Assembly (NCBI GenBank): GCA_905331475.1
Contig: CAJNYU010003091.1
Location: forward strand, 1-64,000
From: Rotaria socialis
Lineage: Eukaryota; Rotifera; Eurotatoria; Philodinida; Philodinidae
Direction: 5' to 3'
Length of the DNA: 64,000 nucleotides
The position numbers and the translations under genes were made by a program. The notes under the pieces were generated by a model. It was not told the DNA's origin, ran no database searches, and saw nothing but the letters and a program-made list of their open reading frames with translations. This document shows, piece after piece, positions 35,301 through 50,300 of the stretch; position 1 is the first letter of the stretch, and every line of letters starts with the position of its first letter.

Positions 35301-38300
35301 TTTGGTAGTGAAACAGCTTTTGATGGGCTTGAACTGGACGATGTTGGTTTTGTACCAGCAATCACATCATTCAGTGGACAAAGAGCTCGATTAAATTTTG
35401 GACAAGACTATAATACATTAAAATATTTTACATCATGTGGTTTACAAGAAGGATATGAACCATTTTGTGTGTAAGTTTTAAGCAGATATCTCATGGGAAA
35501 AGGTTTACATAAAAACAAAATGACATTTTTCTAGAAACATGTCGCGAAATTTAACATTTTGGTATTCGAATTTTATTCCTCGTTTTCAACCAATCAAATC
35601 AGACTCATCATCTTGGGGAGTTACTCGTACCGGTGCAAGGTATGAAACATAATGAATAAGTTTATCTCCTAGCTAACGCATACATGCATGTTGGGTACAT
35701 TCTTTGTAAGGTTACTTTGTACCGAATGTTGATCAGACAGACGTAAAAGGTCTTGTCACTGTTACTTTCACGAAACGAAGACTTATGATGAATGGCATCT
35801 AATTTATGTACGCATCGACCTTGTATCCATTAGAACATAGAACTATTCTGCCTAAGCGATTTATATTAAAAACAAAAAAACAATTTTTTATTTTAAGTAA
35901 ATATCTCCGAAAACGTATATTTCTATTGGTTATAATACCTGTATATCAACAAAGTTGGCTCACAGAAGTTTTCAGTGATCTGATGTTAGACTTGTTTTGA
36001 TTGATTGTTGAGACATTTTCTTTTGCCAATTCATTCTATTGAATATTTATATTTGTGGCTATCTTTTCGTATGAGTTAAAAAGAATGTTTGATTTCAAGG
36101 GTAGTTTCTGGCCAAGTTTATGCCACGAGTAATGGAGTAATTATAAAATTGTGCTTTTCTAAACGACAGCAGATTGTCTCTTTTCCACGTCAATAGCTAC
36201 AGTTGTTAAAAATGTTGATATACTCGACTGAAATCAATAACACGGGAGACTGGAATGCAACACAACATAATTATATATTCATTGATCCGCAAAATTCTAT
36301 CTACCCTCGGCCATGAAGTTCTAAAGAAAATCTAATATTATCAATTAAAATTCTATTTACACAAAAAAAAAACGTCTAGATCACCTTGTGTCTCTATGTT
36401 GTTCATAATCACCAATGTTGAATATTTTCGAGCTATTCCTTTTTACTAATCAATATGCATTTTATTTTTAAATCTAGTCGTGATAGTCCACCAATAATTA
36501 AACTTGAATCTCGATTATTTGGTACATTAGAAAAGGTCGAACTTGAATTTCTTCGCCTATCATTGCCTCTAGCATGTCATGATAAATTTTCATCGAGGTA
36601 ATTTTCATTTTTATCTTTCAAAAAAGAGCAAAAACCTTTCATTTCAAATTTAAGACATGCCACTCTTGAACGTCGTCAACGTGCATTAAATGAATATGCT
36701 GAAGCTCATGGCGATAAAAATGTATTTCTTTTTCCATCAAAGGCTGGTTCACCGAATCCAACGGGCCAAGTAGAAACTTCAGTAGATACTAAATCTCAAT
36801 CTGATCAAGCCAATGAACTTGTAAAAAGCCTCGATCAACCAGCATCGAAGAAAACGTCAGGACAAAAAGATAGCAAGTCAAATGCCAAGCCATCAAAGAA
36901 AAAAGGTAACTTTTTTCAATCGCTATTAAAAGAAGAACAACAAGTACCACGATATCAACAACCTAATAGACGTACTGGCAACTCAATCACTGATCCAACG
37001 ACAGTAACTGTACATCTCCCACAGCCAACATTAAAACCAACAGCAAGACAAACAAATAATGTACCAAGAAGCTCTCTTAATGAAAATGATCTTGAATTTT
37101 CCGACCAACAAACAAATGATTTAGTCGATGATATACGTATTACTAATGAACATGTTCATGAATATTATTATGCTGTAAGAATTTTACCTGGTCAAAATCC
37201 ACGTTCAGTATTTATCGGTTGGGTTACATCACGATATCGGCCTATGAGTCGGCCCGATGACACAGCCACAAATAAATTATTGAAACTTGTTCGAAATTGT
37301 ACGATAACGCAAACTAGAGACAATGGATCAATTATTGATAGCGTTCGACGACAAGACGGTTATATGTGTTGTGCAGGTGATCTATTAGACAATATGCCTG
37401 ATAAAGAAAATGTTGCTAGACGTGTTGCTAATGGCTTACTAATTGGATGTTTATGTGATGTGTCAACTGGTATTTTAATATTTTATGTTAACGGACGAGA
37501 GTCAACGCAAAAATTTCAAGTATGTTATTAGCTTGAATTTAAAACAAAACTGTCCTATTCCCCGAGGTTCGATCTTGCAAATTATATTTCGGTAGAAGGT
37601 CATTTGTCTATTATAAAAATCCAGGTGAATGAGCCCGACGGAAAGTTCATATTTTATTATTAGGAGTCGGTGCTAGGGGCCAAGCAGAGCCATGAGATGG
37701 GTCCCATCAGACTACTGTCGGAATGTTTCTTCTAAGAATAAGAGTTTTGTTTTTAGGTTTCCGCTGATTTTTTGATAGAAATATTTAATCTATATTTAGG
37801 TTGAACCAAGCACAAAGCTTTATCCAGCTGTATTTGTCGAACCAACAGTTAAAGAAGGCATACAAATTGAATTAGGCCGCATCAAAGTATGAATAAATAA
37901 ATAAAGACAAGAAAATCAAAAATTGACTTTGAATATTTTTGTTTTAGAATTGTTTACCATTATCAGCTGCTCTATTTCCAAGTTTAAATCGTGAAGAAAG
38001 ATTTATTCCTAAATTACCACCTCGTTTACATTTACAATCACTTGTTCATTGTCATTGGTCACGTGTACCAAATGCAAATATTCGTTGTCAACAATTAAAA
38101 TTATCCGATACTCGTGGATGGAGTGTATTTGTTGAAGATGCTGGTAAAAATATCTATGTTTTGTAATCATATTGAATAAACAGAATTGTCTTGTTTTTCT
38201 TCTTAGTTCAAATGGAAGCTGTTTATATTCCGGAAGATGATCAATGTACTGATATTTTAAGTTTAGTTGAAAATGAAGATAATTTAAAGTAATAATTTTC

Positions 38301-41300
38301 TTCTTAACAAAGCTCTGCATAATTTTCTTATTTTCCTATTTAGTTTTTGCTCGAATACATTAAGATTATATACTGCTCTATGTGCTCAAGGTAATAATCG
38401 TGTATCACATGAAATATGCAAATACGTGGATGAAAAACAATTGATGTACTGCGTAAGAAATGCTTGTAAGTTCAGTATTTGTTTTGACTGTTCTATTGAA
38501 CCGTTGTGCTTTTTACTCTTAAGATCTATGCGGATCTATTCGCATTGGTATTTATAATTTACTTGTTGCTTTACATTTTGAATCACATATCAAAGCAAGG
38601 TAATTCAATGCGATATTTAGTAGTTGTTTCTTTTTTTTTATAAAAGTTTTATTTTGAAATTTATCATAGATGTTTAACTTCAACAGAATTTATTATTCCT
38701 CTATCAGATTCACTTCAAACGAATCGTTTATTGCATCCGCACAATTCAATCGAACACAAGCACGCATTGGCAACATCAACATTTATACCAGCTATGGAAC
38801 AATTTATGGCTGTACGACCTAAATTAATTAAAGAAGAAGAGTAAGTGAATACTAGTTGGCGTCTTAGAGCGTTCTCAAAACTGCGTTCAAAGAGAATACT
38901 CTCTTGTCGAGTGATTCAGTTTCGACTAAAATTGCGGCCACGATCATTTCCCATACAAAACGAATCTCACTATTAGCTAATAAAGAAAAAAAATTATTTG
39001 AAAGTATAGAATAGTTCTTTCATTTTGTGTACTCAAAAAGTGAGTACACTCTAGAATCGGCCAGTGTGTCCGTCCGGCCGTCCGTAGGCACGATAACTTT
39101 CGAAAGGAGAGCCAGATCGTGATGAAATTTTCCACACAGTTCAAGATCATGAATATCTCGGTCGAATTCGAAGATGACAAGGACCCCTCAAGAAATGGTT
39201 GAGTTATCGAAAAAATTGTCATTTTTGATCAGACCATCCCTGAGGAGGGCTACAGGGATTTTTCTCAGAATTATTCACAACATATATAAATCGACTCAGT
39301 TTTTAACACTGATTCCGAATCTTATATTAGTTTTGAACTAAATCGTAGCTTTCTAACGAAACATCGCCTGAAAAACGTGTCAAAATGCAGAAAAACTGCA
39401 TCCGAAAATCAAATTGCCTAGGTTCTCATGATAATTTTGGTGTTCAGACATTCTAGAATGACTCATATGTCTCATGCACCTGTTGCAGTACACATAACTC
39501 TCGGATGAAATCCGAAGTTTCCACATTTTTTTACTTAGTAATGTGACCTATTTTATAAATCTTTTTTTTCCATTGTCTAGCTTTAAAGTTGAACGTGAAC
39601 GAAAATTACTTGTTCCACCTCCATTCAATGTTTTAAATCTCAAAGAATATATCATGAGTTCTTTAACTGATGCTATTGAAAAAAGTTCCCGTCATCTACG
39701 TGATCCAGCCGGTGGAACATACGCAAATTGGCTTGTGTGAATATTCAATTCCATATTTCATATTGTGATTTTTTTTTCTTCATAATTTTACCTTTTTGTT
39801 TAGACCATTACTTCAACTGGTTGATGCACTTCTTGTCATGGGAACACTCGGTAAAAATATTCCTAAATGTTATTTTGTTTTTAATCGGAAGACTTTCTTT
39901 TTTATATTGCAGAAGTAAATGACATTCAACAATTATTACGTTTAATCGATCCAACATCATTTGGCTTTGAGAATGAAGAAAGTTTTAATGAAGGTTTACT
40001 TCAAATGACATTAGACGAGCCCGTTAAACTTCAACTGTGCCATATTTTACAACATTTATGTGATTATCAATTACAATATCGTATCGAAAGTATTATTGCA
40101 TTTTCAGAAGATTTTGTTGGAAAATTACAAGCAGTAAGTTTCGTTTCGTTTCAAAATTCATGTAGGAAAACAAATATGTTTATAGGATCAAAAACGACGA
40201 TATCAAGTTTTAAAAGAATTAAGTTTGCCACCCGCAATCATGGCACGAAAAACCCGAGAATTCCGTTGTCCACCGAAAGATCAAGTAAAACAAATGATTT
40301 TTAGTTTTTGAAGTAAAACTAGCTGAATTTCTTTTTATTAGATGCACGCATTAATCAATTTTAAAGATGATTTAGCTGATTTTACGCTTTTCAATGAAGA
40401 TATTGAAGACGAAATAAAAGATATGCTAAAAGATTTTCACTCAACTTTAATCATTATACAGCAAATTGTCCAGGTCGGTTATGAAGAGAGAGAGAGAGAG
40501 AAAAGAACAGTTGTGTTTATTGAATGTTGTTTTTTTTCCAATAGACGAATTATGTCACCGGTGGACAATCCGATATTAAAGATATGGATAAAACTGAACA
40601 AATTTCATTATTTTCACGTTTACTTGAAATTCTCATACGACATGCCGTCAACAAGAAAAATGAAGAAATTGTACATGTTGAGAAACAAATGTTTCCTAAA
40701 TCAGGAAGTAAGTTTCAGATGATGGATTGATAAAAAAGAAAGTAAAATTTTGTGTTTTTAAAGAAACTCTTAGTGAAGTAATTAAAGAAGCCGTTACTCA
40801 ATGGGGACGATCAACAAATATTAGTGACCATAATTTAACTCGAGAAATGTTTAAATTGATTTACAATCAATATGATGGTGTTCAACAGGTAAAATTTCTT
40901 GCTCTAAACAAAAATCTTCGTACTGTTTAAAAACTAAAACGACACTTCATTCGAGTTTAATGAATAGTTCAGATATTTTGTTTTTGTATTCGAGATCTAA
41001 TGTCGAGAAAATTATGTTTTCAACTAGATCTCTCGATGCCTCGAACGAACTTATGTCATAAATGAAAAATCTGTTCCTGACATAACACTACTATTACGTA
41101 AATTAAGCATAATTCGTGCTCTCTTAACTGTTCAAATGGATTCAGATGAAGAAGCAATAATGATATCTTGTTTAAAGTAACTATTTGGTTTGTCAAAATA
41201 AAAAATTGATATTTTATCTACAATTCTCTAGTGACATAATGGACAATCGAGTATTCTATCAACATCCGGATCTAATGCGTTCGCTTTGCGTACATGAAAC

Positions 41301-44300
41301 GGTCATGGCTATTATGGTTAATCGTTTAAATAAAAGCAAACAAGAACAAACATCAATGTCATCGATGAGTGATCTCGATGGTATTACGCAAGCAAACGAA
41401 GGTGGAGAAAACCAAGATAGCCATTCGCCTAAAGTAAAAACAAAACAGCTAAATAGAATATTTCAGAATGCGGTTCTATTTTCAGGAAGATAAAGTTGAA
41501 TTGGTAACAACATGTTGCAAATTTCTATCATACTTTTGTCGTACATCACGTCATAATCAACGAGCTATGTTTGAACATTTGAGTTATCTATTAGAAAATA
41601 GTTCGATGTTGCTTTGTATGAAATCTCGAAATTCTAAGCAATGAAAGCTCTATTAGATTCTTTTGTTTTTAGCTCGGCCGTCACTTCGCGGTTCAGCACC
41701 GCTGGACGTTGCCAGTGCTAGTGTGATGGACAATAATGAATTAGCATTGGCTTTACGTGAATCACATTTAGAAAAAATAGCTTCGTATTTGTCACGTTGT
41801 GGTACAACAAGAAACGAAGAATTATTTGTACAAGGTTATCATGATATTGGTTGGGATCCAGTCGATGGAGAACGGTTTGTTTGGTTGTGTTTTCATTAAA
41901 ATTATTTTGCTTTTATTTATTAGATTTCTTGATTTTCTTAAATTTTGCGTGTGGGTCAATGGTAAGATTGGCTATGCGTTTTTTCTTGAAATTCGAACTC
42001 TATAATTATTGTTTTCAGGTGATACGGTCGAAGAAAATGCGGATTTGGTTGTACGGTTACTTATTCGTCGACCCGATTGTTTAGGTCCAGCATTGAGAGG
42101 CGAAGGTGGAGGTTTACTTAAGGCAATAAAAGAAGGTATTGCGCAATCGCTTTATATTGCCCGACGACAAAATCCGGACGATCCTGTTATACAAGCTGCT
42201 TATCAAGAAATAATCGATGATGAAAGCATGCATAATTTAAATGAAGAATAGTACGTTAGATCGTTTCTGTCAGAGAGCGAGCTACTATTTTAACACCTAG
42301 AAATCCATATATTTTCATCAGTTGAGGCCGTATTTATTGTCTATCAGAATGGTTCGTTAGAAAAATATTTAATTTGATATTCTTCGAACAAGAACTATTC
42401 ATCTAGCCACTATTTTTCATATTTTTTAATCATTTTGCAATTCATGAATGATGATTTACTATTTGTTTAATTCTACTTTTAGTGATCATCTTCAAGTTCG
42501 TTTACCATATACTGATGATGAAGAATATATCGATTTGGGTGCTGCTGAACTATCATTTTATGCTATTCTCGTCGAATTATTAGGTCGATGTGCACCGTCA
42601 GAAGAAACGATTAATATGGGAAAGCCAAATGCCATCCGAGCGAAATCAATTCTTAAAAGTCTTGTTTCCATGCATGATCTGGAAGGTGTTCTTTGCCTGA
42701 AATTTCTTCTGTCAAGTAAATAAAATATTTTTCTTATCGTAAAATATTTTATTTTATCCATTCAAGCTGAAAATTCAATGCCGCCTGGTCTTCAACCGGC
42801 TCATAAAATGTCAATTGTACTCTTTCTTGAACGTGTCTACGGGATTCCAGATCAAGAAACATTCTTTCGTCTCATTGAAGAAGCATTTCTTCCCGATATT
42901 CGCTGTGCTACTATTCTCGATATGGTAACTAAATATTTTCTATTTTGTTGCTAAATAAAATCATAATCTTTTAAAAACTAGGCAGCCGTATCGGAAAGTG
43001 ATTTAGCATTGGCATTAAATCGTTATCTGTGTAATAGTGTTATACCATTAATGACATCACACGCACATTACTTTGAAGATTGTGATCATCGATCATCACT
43101 TCTCGAATCTATATTACATACTATTTATCGTTTATCAAAATGTCGTTCATTAACTAAAAATCAACTTGATAGTGTTTGTGAATTTTTACTCGCATTTGCA
43201 AGGTATACGTTTCAACGCGAAGTAAAGAAAAGTATGAAATATTCTTATCTGATTTAGCACATTAAAACCGTCAATGATGACGCCATTGTTAAGAAAACTT
43301 GTTCATGATGTACCAGCCTTAACAGATCAAACTATAGTACCATTGCGAGTATGCATTAATAGGGTCGACCGTGGGAGAATGTTTTTAAAGAGTAACTTTT
43401 GTTTAGATGCTTACACAATGGTATGAACACTGCAGTCGATATTATACAATTTCTGCTACAGAAGAAGAGAAACGTTTAACGATGATGCTGTTTCAAAAAA
43501 TTTTCGATGCACTTGCATCTCGAGTATGTATTTAAATCCCATGCCGCACATTTTTTGTCACTACCACCGGTATACCGCGGTACTCATAATGACCGGCGGT
43601 AGCGCTTGTAAGCTCCGGTCTCAGCTAAAAGGCTTTCAGAAATCGTTTTTTGTCAAATCCCTATTTATTTCGGAAAACGAATTGAAAACAAAACTATTTT
43701 AGAATATATTTTGCGAATTATTATTTTTATAGCGACATCTTTAATAAAATATTTATCTCACAAATGGGACTGATTTGAGATCTGTGGCTACTACAGGCGG
43801 CTCAGACACATCGACATTTTCAGATTGCAACGAATTCAACACGATTCTGTGCCGGTTTTAACGGACTTAAAAAATATTCAGTCGTTTCTATACTATGCAA
43901 AAGGATGCATCGCTTCCATGAAGAACCGGCGGCTTTTTTCCGGTTTGAATCACACGGGATAATAGAATAGTTTTACTTTGTCTCAGAAGACTCTGCCTAT
44001 TAACAAGAGAGCCATTTGAAAAAAACATAGGAGCTGTAATGTTCTACAGTACAAGGGAAGATGAAAAAAATATTTCAAGCATATCATTGCGGCAACAGAA
44101 TAGATACTTGATCGCTTTATTAGATAAAAATGTGTTGCTTTCATTTTAGGCTTATGATCCTGAATTGTTTGGTAAAGCACTTCCATGTTTAACAGGTAAG
44201 TGTGACTTGTTTGCTTGAAAACAATATGCATGTATGCTTTGGTATTGATAGCCATTGGTAGTGCTTTGCCACCGGATTATGCTTATTCAATAACTCGACA

Positions 44301-47300
44301 AGATTATTTGAATGATGAACGAGAAAAAGTTGAAATGTCTCGTAGTTATGAACCCAGTCCAGCTAATATATCAAGGTTTGTTAGAATTACAAGAAAAAAA
44401 AGCTCAGGAAAATCAAGTGACCAAATTTATAATTTTAGCGTTGTATTGAGTCCGGCATTGGAAGAGTTTGTTAAAGCTTATGCTGAAAGTGTTCATGATC
44501 AATGGTCATATGCTAAAGTAAATGCATTATAGATTTACTTCAAAATTTTCTTATTTGCATTCAGATCGAACAAGGTTGGATGTATGGTGAACAAATCAAT
44601 GATAAATACCGTCTACATCCCAACTTAAAACCATATAAATCTCTTGATCGAAAGGTAAAACAGATTTCGTCTTTTATGCATTCTCTTTGCTTTTGTTTGA
44701 CTGGAAAATATTTAATTTAGGCTGTTGCTAAACTTGAAGAACCTGCTCGGGATGCATTGAAATCTATTGAAAAAATACAATTTCATTTAGAAAAAACTGA
44801 CACTGGTGTAACACGTATTGCTACTAAACCATTACAACTTAAAAAACAAAAAGTAAAATTTAGCCGAATGAGCAAAAATAGATAAACAAAATAAATTTTT
44901 GTTTTGTTGTAAAGGATCAAAATGCACCAGATTATACACCAAAAGCAATGGACTTCAATAGTGTAACAATGAATCGAGATATGCAGGTAAAAATCTATAG
45001 AAATATTCACTTCAATGGAAATAGACTTTTCAGCGCAACCCTAAAATACTATTTTCTTCGATTTAATAAACCGTATGATAATCAGATTTTGTTCGAATCG
45101 CTATTGATGTTGAATTCATTGAGGATTTATTCCACGCTTTCGCTAGTTTTATTCTATTCTAAAGGCTCAAAGTCACGTGAAAGATGGCATATTTCGGAAA
45201 TTTCTTTTTAGGATTTATCTGAAGCTTTAGCTCGCAATGCTCATGAAATTTGGGCAAAACATTTGAAAGATGGTCTTGCTGCAATAGGTAATCATTTTGA
45301 TATAGATTTATTTCGTCTATTTTACTTTTGACATATTATTTAGGCGGCGGCCTTCATTCTCGTCTTGTTCCATATGAATTATTAACTGATAAAGAAAAAC
45401 AAAAGGATTTGAAATTCTATCAAGACCTGGTTAAATATCTGAGTATATTTGGATATCGGGTTGTCAAGTAAAATCAAACTGAATTTGATGTATTCTCTCT
45501 ATGTTTGCTTTACTTTAGAAATACCCAAGAAAAAGATGCAGCTAATTCAAATTTGTCGTTACGTGTTGCTTCGGTGACATCATTAGGAAATGAAAAGCGT
45601 TTTGCATATAGTTTATTAGAAAAATTACTTGAATATCTTGATCGTGCATCCGCAACAATGCACAATTATAAACAAAGTTCGAAATATTCATTGCATGAAA
45701 CTTATCTTTTAGCAACGAAAGACGTGAAATTTTTCGGAAAAGTAAATCTGTGAAAAAATAGAAATTACAATATTAAAATTTTCCACATAAATAATTTCTA
45801 GGTTGTTTTACCACTTATTGAAAAATATTTTCGATCGCATAGAAATTATTTTATTATGCCATCATCATTAAAAACTGGTATGGGCAATGCTTCGGTCAAA
45901 GAAAAAGAAATGAGCTGTAGTTTATTTTGTAAATTGGCATTTTTACTTCGACAAAAATTTAGTGCATTTGGCAATGATGTTAGTATTACAGTTCGTTGCT
46001 TGAAAGTGCTCGTACGAGCTATTGATGTTAGGTATGTGCAAAACTCGACCTAATGTGATTATATTTTAACAGAAGAAAGAAACTCTTTTTAGCTCCGTAA
46101 TGAAAAACAGTCAAGAAATGGTCCGCGCGTCATTGTTGCCTTTATTTAATAATATTGCTGAAGATCTTAATCAAACTGTGCAAAATCTTGAACAGAAACG
46201 TTATAGTAATATAAAGGGAACATTACAACGTGGAACAACTAGTCTGGCGTATATGCATATGGTTCTTTTGCCTATGCTCTCATCATTACTTGATCATTTG
46301 GGAAAAAATCATTACGGTGTCGATGTATTCGGTATGAAATTTTGAGTTCTATTAAACAACCGATTAGTTGTGTTTGCACGGCCATCGATGACATTTTGCA
46401 TCAGTTTTAATTTTGACACGAAAGAAAAACGTAACTGATATTTCTTTTTATAGAAAATGAAATTCAATTGGCCGGCTATAAAATTCTAAATGCTCTGTGG
46501 ATTATTGGAACAAAAGGACGAACATTTGTCGATCGGTAACTATCGATTTATGAAATTCATAAGACACCGTAAATAATATTTCGTCCGTTTAAAGTGAATG
46601 GATTATTGAAGAACTAAATCGTCATCGGCCATTGCTCGGCGATTGTCTAAGTTCCTTCGCAGCATGTTTTCCTATCGCATTCTTTGAACCTGAATTTAAT
46701 GGAAATAACAAACATGGATCCGATGTTTCACAATTATCACCGGAAGCGCATGGTAAAATAAATTCTATACTTGATAATAAAAAAAAACACGCAGAAAATT
46801 TTTTATTTCGATTTCAAATAGATGTGATGACAAATATTTCAAGGACAATCCCTCAATTAACAAATTTAATAGCAGATATTGAAGAACATGCAGAGGCACG
46901 AGTGCCCTATGAAGATGCTCCGTATGTTGTTGAAGTTATTCTTCCGTGTATTTGTTCTTATATATCATGTTGGTGGTCATTGGGGCCAGAAAAGGTTAAA
47001 CAATCAACTGAGTATGAGCGGCATTTTATTTATTTTTATTGTCGGTTCTTGACTTCGTTTTTTGTTGCATTAGACCAAAGGTAACAAATGTCACAGCAAG
47101 TCACATGAATTCGGTGTTAGCAAGTGTGTTAAAATTAATTAATAATAATGTTGATGCTGTTGAAGCTCCATGGATGAAACGTATTGCAGGTAAAATATTA
47201 TTATCGAGGAATAAATTAATTCAATATCTTTACGGTTGCAGACATTTTATATAAAGATATTATGACTAGATTATAAGTTTCTCACAGAATGTAGAGTGAT

Positions 47301-50300
47301 CATAAATCATCACTCTTGTTGAACTATAGAGCAATCAAGATCCATTTTTAAAGTTCGCCCTGATTACTGAGATTTGAATTAGAAAAGAGAAGTTTTGTTT
47401 CCGATCAGAATTCAAATTACATACTATTCGCTCTTAATCATAAACAGGACTCTGCATGTACGAGCCCATAAGAGAATATTCTACGCTATCCTTACCGTTT
47501 ATCCGTGGTTCTTTGTAACCCTTATGCATTCATATGATTTTGTTTTAGTGTATACTCAATCAATTATTTTCAATTCCTCACCAAATCTCATTGAACTCAG
47601 CTTTTTACCTGTATCAGAACGTTTAAAAATAAAGGCCGATGATTTATATTCACAAGAACAATCATTAAAAAATGCAACACGCTTAGAATCGTCTGAACGT
47701 GAAGATCTTGAGTCAACTCTAATGAAGGTAAAATAAACAAAAATTAATTTCCTTGAACAACACTTTTCTTCTTTCTTGATATCAGGGTTATGAAATTCTT
47801 GTTCGTGATATTTACGCCTTCGAACCATTGTTAATAAAATATGTCGATATCCATCGATCACATTGGCTTAAACACAGTGATATACATGCTGCAAATTTAT
47901 ATAATAATATGGCTGAAGTATTTTCAGTTTGGTGTAGATCAAAAGTAAATCAAGAGAAAAGACGAAAACGAATAATTCATTTGAATTCTCTTTAGTATTT
48001 GAAACGCGAAGAATTAAATTTTGTAACTACAAACAATATTGATAATACGAGCATGTTGATGCCAAGTGGAACAAACCAAACACCCGATGCGCTTTTAATG
48101 AAAGGTTCACATGATCTTAGTGGAAAACAAAAACGAAAAAAACGTCGAGTTGATAAAGACAAGTTTACATCATTAAATGTTGCCTGTATTAAACGTTTAT
48201 TGACTATTGGAATGAATACATTCGGTGGACGAGAACAAGAACTTGTTCAATTAGCTAAACATAAAATGATTGAAGTAATTAGATAATTCTGTTTGTTTCT
48301 TTTTGAGCTTGAAGAATATTTCATTATGAATTTCTGATATCTTTACGGCACATCGATCATATTTTGAGTTATCGATCACTTGTTCATTTCTGGTTTCGCG
48401 AATAATTAAAAATGAACTCCTAATAGAGAAAATTTTTGTCGAATGCTTACATGATATTTATCTTTTGTTTTCATTCGATAGATGAAAATCGAATACGATG
48501 GCAAAAATGAAATTCCAGCAGATGAACAAACAATTATCGATCTAACAGTTTGTTATCTCATTATTTATTTGCCCTTAATTATATTCATACTTTTTTTTTC
48601 TATAGGCTGATCAGGAAGAAATCGTAGAACAATTTCTGGGAGAAAGCTTCCGTGCTCAAGAACAGGCACGCTTCATATATATTTTCTTTGTTTCTATAAT
48701 CTGATTGCTTTGTACATTTCATAGGGCGAACTGATTAATAAGAATAATTGGCAAAGTGCATTATATCGAAAGATTGGATCGAAATTGCAAAATAGCGGTA
48801 CAACTCATTCTCAAGAAACATCAATAGAGCATATGTTAAAAATGGCGAAAGTTCTATTTGGTTTAAATTTTGTCGATCATCCTACAGCACATCGACGTGA
48901 CACATGGCGAAAACTTGTTTCATCTCAACGCAAACGAGCTATTATGGCTTGTTTCCGCATGGCACCTCTACATTCTGTAGCCCGGCATCGAGCTATGAAT
49001 ATGTTTCTACGTGGCTATCGAGACGTGTGGTTAGACGCTGAAGAAGACATACGTGCACAATTGATTAAAGACCTTTGTGTAAGTTATTCGTACGAGTTGA
49101 TTATTTTATTTGGATTAAAAATTATTAAAGGATGATCCGAATGAAGTTAATGAACCAGTTGCAACGCCAATGGGCGAAGAGGCAGAAGCCGACGCTGAAA
49201 ATTTAGCATTAACTGCAGCAACTAAACCAGATCCATTAAAACAATTATTACAATGTTTAAATCGTGTCGCAACGACGGCTCAAGTTTTTTCAATTACTGA
49301 AGATATTGTTTATTCATCTTATTCAGCAATCATGAGCAAAGTAAGATTGAGAGATAAAAAAAAGCTGTATAGCGTGACCGAAAAATATTCGATGAAGACT
49401 TCGTTTTTCAGCTGCTAGAATTTGCTTTCTTGATATTCGAATATGTAAAGCATCAATGCCGGTAGAGATTCTACTGCGATGAACACAATCGAGATTTCAG
49501 ATTGATCGACGGTAAACACGCATTTTAAAGGCTGCAGAACTAAGGATTTTTGTTTTTGCGAAAATCATATGCCCAGAAAAGCTTGCCATTACTTAGACAA
49601 CTATTTTACTTTTGTTTTTAAGAGTTGTGTTATTGCTGAAGACGATGATGATGGAGGAGCAGAAGAAGTCAAATCATTTCAGGTAAACTAAAAATCTTTT
49701 TCTTCTTCTTCAATATTCGATAATTAATAATTTTGTTTTTTAACCTATCAATTCCTATGTTTTGTTTTATGTCTATTAAGGAACAAGAAATGGAAAAGCA
49801 AAAATTACTCTACGAACAAAATCGATTGGCAAATCGTGGTGCTGCTGAAACTGTTCTATTGTACATAAGTGCAAGCAAAGGTATGTTTATCAAATTTTCT
49901 TTTTCTAATGCTTATAAATGAAAAATTTTAGGTGAAAATAATGAAATGCTTCGACGAACATTACAACTTGGCATATCATTATTACATGGTGGTAATCGAG
50001 AAGTTCAAAAAGTAAAGTTGAATCAAACTTTTACGATTATTTATGGTCTCGATCTATTTTTCTCTCTAGCGGATGTTAAACTACTTAAAAGAAACAAAAG
50101 ATGTTGGATGTTTTACTTCATTAGCAACACTCATGGCTAATTGTGGTGTACTCGATCTTGATACACATGAACGTTGTATTAAAGCAGAAGTACTTGGTAT
50201 GTAGTTGAGATGATCGACTAAGATTATATAAAAACTTGTCGTGCTTTTAGGTGTTGGGTCCGAAGGAATGGCCGGAGAAAAAAATTTACATGATGCTGAT

